NCBI RefSeq assembly: GCF_009727055.1
Contig: NC_052353.1
Location: forward strand, 47,713,348-47,777,347
Length of the DNA stretch: 64,000 nt
Source of the DNA: Benincasa hispida
Taxonomy: Eukaryota > Streptophyta > Magnoliopsida > Cucurbitales > Cucurbitaceae
Direction: 5' to 3'
Every line of letters begins with the position of its first letter. The first letter of the stretch is position 1. The notes under the pieces were generated by a model that worked only from the letters and a program-made list of their open reading frames with translations, was not told the DNA's origin and searched no databases. Position numbers and translations under genes: made by a program. Positions 59,735 through 64,000 of the stretch are shown here, piece after piece.

Positions 59735-59842
59735 GGGAGAGAGAGAGAGCGAGAGATAGAACGTGAGTGAGAGAGAGCAAGAGTAAGAGAGAGAGCGAGA
59801 TTAAGCGAAAGCGAGATTAAGAGAGAGAGCGAGAGTACATTT
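59735..59842 (+). repeat. GAGAGCGAGAG array upstream of the second MULE transposase
   Basis: Imperfect GAGAGAGAGCGAGAG / GAAAGCGAGATTAAGAG units, the same sequence style as 3735-3860. Confidence 0.8.
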
Positions 59843-59888
59843 CAATTGCTTGTACAACTTAATGACAAATGTTCTCCTACTTTGTAGG

Positions 59889-61462
59889 ATGACAGAAAAG
59901 TGTCTACTTATTCGATATGGAGGTGATTGAGATGAGAATGAAAGTTCGTATATTGGGGAAGAGTTGACAAGAATCAGTGTGCCTGTTACATTGAAGTATG
60001 AAGAACTTAAATCTCACATTTATAGGGTTACAAAAGTCAGTTCTTCAAAGTTCGATCTTATACTGAGAGTTAAATATAAGCTTGAATATGAAGCCCCTCC
60101 ACAATACATAAGGAATGATGATGATGTTTGTTTCCTTCTTTTCCGAGAAGAGCTTAGTAGACTTCAGTTATCTATAATGCTGAAATCAAATCAGGACGAA
60201 AATATTAGAACAGGATTTGGAAATGTGAGTTATGATGATACGACTATGTATAGACAATACAAGGAATCATATCAGTTTCGTCGGGAAGAGGATGATATTC
60301 CATTGTCTACCAACACTGTACCATCAACATTATCATTAGACAACGACCACACTAATCCAACAAGATTGAATTCAAAATTGGGTGGTACTTCAATTGTTGG
60401 TAATGAGAGATCATCTAGACTTGATTATATGGATTGTGGTCATCCAGAGCAAAGTTGTGGTCCTTGAGTGGATGTTAATGAGCAACCAACAGGATTAATG
60501 AAATGGATCGTGATCACGGAGATGTGTGTTGTTCAACAGCAGCTTTAGTGGTTCCACCATCTGTGTCTTCAAGTCATAGGGCAGAGTTGATTATGCTTGG
60601 TACTTCTTCATCTGGGACAGAGAACGTTGAAGTTGGTAAACTATTTTTTGAGTAAAAAGGACTTGAAAATGCGATTATCTATTTTGTCCATCAACAAAAA
60701 TTTTGAATTTAGGGTAAGGAAGTCAACCAAATCTTTGTTCACTGTTAAATGTATTGGGGAGACTTGTAAGTGGAGCCTTCGTGCAGTGAAAATGGAAGGG
60801 TTTGATATATCCAAGATCATAAAATACTGCAGTTCGCACACATATTCCATTGGAATTCTAAATCACGACCATAGACAAGCAACTGCTACAGTTGTTGGTT
60901 AGTTGATTAAAGATAAGTTCACAGGAATATGATGTATTTATAAACCTTGTCATATTGTTAAGGATATGAGGAGAGATTATGGCGTGAATATAAGTTATGA
61001 TAAAGCGTGACGTGCAAGGGAAGCTGCATATGATGTCACTAGAGATACTCCAGAATACTCATACTCCATACTACATGCTTATGGAGAAGCGTAAAAATAG
61101 AGAATCCGGGTACAATGTTTGAGATTAAACTTGAAGATGAGGTGCATTTCAAGTATATGTTTATGGCATTAGGGCCTTGTATTAGAGGTTTCGCAAGCTG
61201 TCGGTCTGTGATAATTCTTGATGGGTCGCACTTGAAAGGAAAATACAAAGGCACCATGTTCGTTGCGGTTTCTATGGATGGGAATAATCAATTATACTCA
61301 CTAGCATATGTAATAGTTAACAATGAAACCGATCGATCATGAAAATGGTTTATGTCGAACTTAAAATATAGTATCGGAGACCCCGATATTCTGGTGTTTG
61401 TGTCTGATTGTATGGTATCTATCAGCAATGCTATTCGTGCATTTTTTCCCACAACATTTTGA
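59889..61462 (+). pseudogene. MULE transposase, N-terminal two-thirds
   Basis: Starts at ATG 59889 just after a TTTGTAG acceptor-like string. The MuDR N-terminal region follows (LLIRYGGD, LKYEELKSHIYRVTKV, DDDVCFLLFREEL), then the DNA-binding/zinc region (SLFTVKCIGETCKWSLRAVK, CSSHTYSIGILNHDHRQATA; about 60730-60890) and the DDE start (CRSVIILDGSHLKGKYKGTM, SMDGNNQLYSLAYVIVNNE, DILVFVSDCMVSISNAIRAF; 61195-61450). The first Asp (in DGSHLKGKYKG) and second Asp (VSDC) are present. Stops at 59922, 60465, 60900, 61340 and elsewhere, and loss of everything after FFPTTF, show it is dead. Confidence 0.85.
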
Positions 61463-61589
61463 TAACTTGTAGAAATACAAATTATTTATACTGCCTTATC
61501 TAGATATTGCGGCCAAAAGAGAATAAATATGCGCCAATTTATGAAAAGTAGCTTCGAAATACAATAATTATGAATTATAGCAATTACAC

Positions 61590-63100
61590 CCATTAACACC
61601 ATTGAGATGGAAGAGAAGGAGATTTCTACTCTGTTTTGCAGGAAACCAAGTCACCACTTACGATTAAGGCTCAAGACAAACTGACCAACACATCTCTGTC
61701 ACATTGCGCCCATCAATCAACAATGAAAAGACGATTAACGCAATGACGGCGCAATGCGACAGTCGATCCAGAGCTGACTTTCAAACCGCATGCGGTAATA
61801 AAAACAACACACATGCGAAATCCCATCGAAAGATGCAATGGCAACGCAAAATGCGGAGGATTGTGACACGTGTACAAACTTACGGTTGTGCAGATTTGAA
61901 CGGTCTGATTGCATAACAGTAAGGAAATAATATCCTTCCATCTTCGGAATTTCCATAACAACAAGTGGGGACTCACAAGGACCAGAACAAGATCTTTCAC
62001 CTATAAATACCCATAGAATTCAGAAAGAAAAAAAATGGCTACTTGATATGGGGCGAATTGATATTAGGTCATTGAGAGAAAGGCTGAGCTGAGTATTAAA
62101 CTGAGAAATCCGGGCAGGAAGAAGAGACAAGGTTCGAGAGGTGAGTCTCAGTGTTAATCTGCCAGATCCCCGTCGCGAAGCTCTATACTTAGATCCCTGC
62201 TATCGGTTGAGCAAGCTTGAGAGGGAAGCTGATCCTTCCACACGATCCATCCATTCCGACAAGCAAATCTCCATCCAAATCGGTGCTGAGACGTTGGCGC
62301 TTGTTTGTATTAGTTTCTATCTCTTCTCATCATCGTATCTCATCTTCTTTATCTCCTCATTCACACACCATGTATCAGACGCTGAATAGATATATTTAAT
62401 GTCTTGATCGTTTTCATTACCACTTCTCTATCTATTTTCGTTCCTCCGTTTATCATTTTCTTCATGAAGTGTTCTTAATCCACACGTAGTTAATATGAAT
62501 TAAACAAATACTTAATCTGTGTTAAAGAGATAATTGCATTTAGCTAAGGCTTGCTAGACGATATCTTCACCTGTGAGAGCAGAAGTGAAGATGTCATTCT
62601 GATCTATCGAGAGAAGGTCAGAAGAATGCATTAGCTAGAGCAAGTAGTACTTCCAGAGATGGAAGCAACCGTGCGTTCATTACGTTCGTCTCTGTTTCAC
62701 CACAGACATGTGGGAACGCGACCGATCACTGAAAGGTGTACGCTAAGGGGAAAACGGAACCGTACTTATAACTTTAACGCAATTAAGGAACTTGCGATGT
62801 TTATATTAGTTATCTTTCTCTTTCTGCTTCGTACATAAGACTTGCCACCACATCACATGATCTGTGTATAATCTTCACAGCCAGCCTTGACCTCAGTATC
62901 TTTTATCATGAAGCCTGTATCTTGTACCATTTTAGCTTAGGTTTATTACACTTTATTTTATGATCGCATTTTACTGCTTTACTTTACTTAACGCATATTT
63001 TAAATACTTGTACAAACCATAATTTTAAAAGATTGAAAAACCTGGTCGCATGTATCATAAACATAACACAAAAACCTCAAACAGTCCCTGTGTTCGACCT
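61590..63100 (+). mobile_element. LTR/leader of a second Ty3/Gypsy element
   Basis: Placed by a promoter (CTATAAATACCC at 62001), a long non-coding leader and a downstream gag at 63170. CCCTGTGTTCGACC at 63086-63099 resembles the 3' region of some Gypsy LTRs. The 5' boundary and primer-binding site were not identified. The preceding MULE is cut off near 61462. Confidence 0.45.
62002..62008 (+). promoter_or_regulatory. TATA box of the right-hand LTR
   Basis: CCTATAAATACCC; an AG-rich leader follows. Confidence 0.45.
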
Positions 63101-63169
63101 TGGATCACATCGAGAAACTTGCGGAGGAATTATACTTGGTTCCAACGCAAGGAAACTTGTGATAACGTA

Positions 63170-64000
63170 CAAATGTACGGCAACTTTTCTCTACCTAGCA
63201 TAACCCCAGAGAGTATAAGACTGTATTTGTTCCCTTACACCTTGAGGGACGAGGCCAAGAAGTGGGCTCACTCACTGGAGCCAAATGAAATTACATCGTG
63301 GGACCAACTGGTGGTGCGATTTATGAAGAAGTTCTTCCCACCAGTCGTCAACGCAAGACGACGGAAGGACGTGCTGAACTTCGAGCAAAAGGAGAATGAG
63401 ACCTTGAGCACCGCCTAGGTGCGATTTAGAAGATTGGTGAAAAACTGCCCGCATATCGGAATCCCCGATTGCGTCTTAAAGGAGAATGAGACCTTGAGCA
63501 CCGCCTAGGTGCGATTTAGAAGATTGGTGAAAAACTGCCCGCATATCGGAATCCTCGATTGCGTCTTGATGGAAACTTTTTATAACGGCCTGGACAGATC
63601 AATGCAGGTTGTTGCTGATGCCTCCGTGGTAGAAGGTTTTATGGATAAAACATACACAGAGGCGAAGATCATCCTTGACCGCATATCGCGAAACATGGAT
63701 GATTGGATCAACGATGGATATGGAGGCCGAGGCACCGATAGATGAAAGAATGAAACTGCCATTGTCCCTCTAGAGACAATGACCATGTTGGGTGCACAGA
63801 TGGCCGCAGTGACCTCCATCCTCCAGTCGATGGCAATTAATCAAGGAGCGATCTCTCAACAATCAGCGCAACCTGCTGCGCCGGCTCAAGTGGCCGCATT
63901 AAGTTGCGTCAATTGTAGAGGGGCTCATAGAGCTGAAGTGTGCCCATCGAACATCCAACAAGTATGCGCCACCAGAACAACCCCTTCAGCAACACTTATA
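63170..64000 (+). pseudogene. Ty3/Gypsy gag, interrupted and cut by the window edge
   Basis: A retrotransposon gag fold is readable: LYLFPYTLRDEAKKWAHSLE, SWDQLVVRFMKKFFPPVVNA, FEQKENETLSTA, then FRRLVKNCPHIGI, METFYNGLDRSMQVVADAS and TYTEAKIILDRISRNMDDW. A CVNCRGAHRAEVCP zinc knuckle lies at about 63907-63948. Stops at 63416, in the duplicated block and at 63743 break the frame. The pattern fits the gag of non-chromoviral plant Gypsy elements (Athila/Tat type, by recall). Pol would lie beyond the window. Confidence 0.8.
63391..63570 (+). repeat. 90-bp tandem duplication inside gag
   Basis: 63391-63480 and 63481-63570 agree from GGAGAATGAGACCTTGAGCA to GCGTCTT except at a CCCCG/CCTCG base and the last few bases. 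Length 90 keeps frame; both copies carry the in-frame stop in GCCTAGGTG. Confidence 0.92.

Overview
This window is eukaryotic plant DNA. It is AT-rich, has spliced genes, and is dominated by decayed retrotransposons, MULEs, LINE remnants and short inverted-repeat elements. Repeat style (TGTAACACCC-type Ty3/Gypsy LTRs, LTRs opening with TGTTGG, CGATCGTTTAG-rich arrays, plant-mobile-domain MULEs) suggests a cucurbit. That placement is inference from recall, not a database result.

Only two ordinary host genes are visible, both on the minus strand. At 1-1220 lies the 5' two-thirds of a gene for a secreted/plasma-membrane cytochrome b561 and DOMON domain protein; it runs off the left edge. At 34856-38988 lies a complete class I KNOX homeobox gene, a SHOOT MERISTEMLESS (STM) orthologue, with four exons and a predicted product of about 343 residues. 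Its exon 2 is broken in this assembly by a single N and a 17-bp duplication.

Layout: 1.3-3.3 kb, AT-rich spacer with two degenerate foldback repeats. 3.34-8.35 kb, a MULE carrying a spliced plant-mobile-domain gene and transposase pieces in opposite orientations. 9.06-9.7 kb, a Copia-type LTR remnant. 10.8-12.27 kb, a large foldback element. 13.5-14.7 kb, a diverged tandem duplication. 14.95-24 kb, a stack of LTR fragments, mostly minus strand, interrupted by a 705-bp N gap and by an untrimmed Tn5 mosaic-end junction adapter at 18945-18982. 24.08-32.62 kb, a long Ty3/Gypsy chromovirus-like element with both LTRs and a gag-pol full of stops. 32.9-33.5 kb, another LTR fragment. 34.86-39.2 kb, the STM gene. 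39.2-56.6 kb, a gene-free stretch with several MITE-like elements, tRNA-like SINE remnants, one LINE fragment and a (TA)n tract, but no LTR element that I recognise. 56.6-58.5 kb, a plus-strand L1-like LINE pseudogene. 59.7-61.46 kb, a second MULE transposase, truncated. 61.6-64.0 kb, an LTR/leader and the start of a different Ty3/Gypsy gag, running off the right edge.

The host genes have no functional link that I can see. I found no undescribed multigene system. The most useful observations are two assembly defects (adapter junction; broken STM exon), the tandem array inside STM intron 1, the foldback element, and the MULE family marked by GAGCGAGAG arrays.
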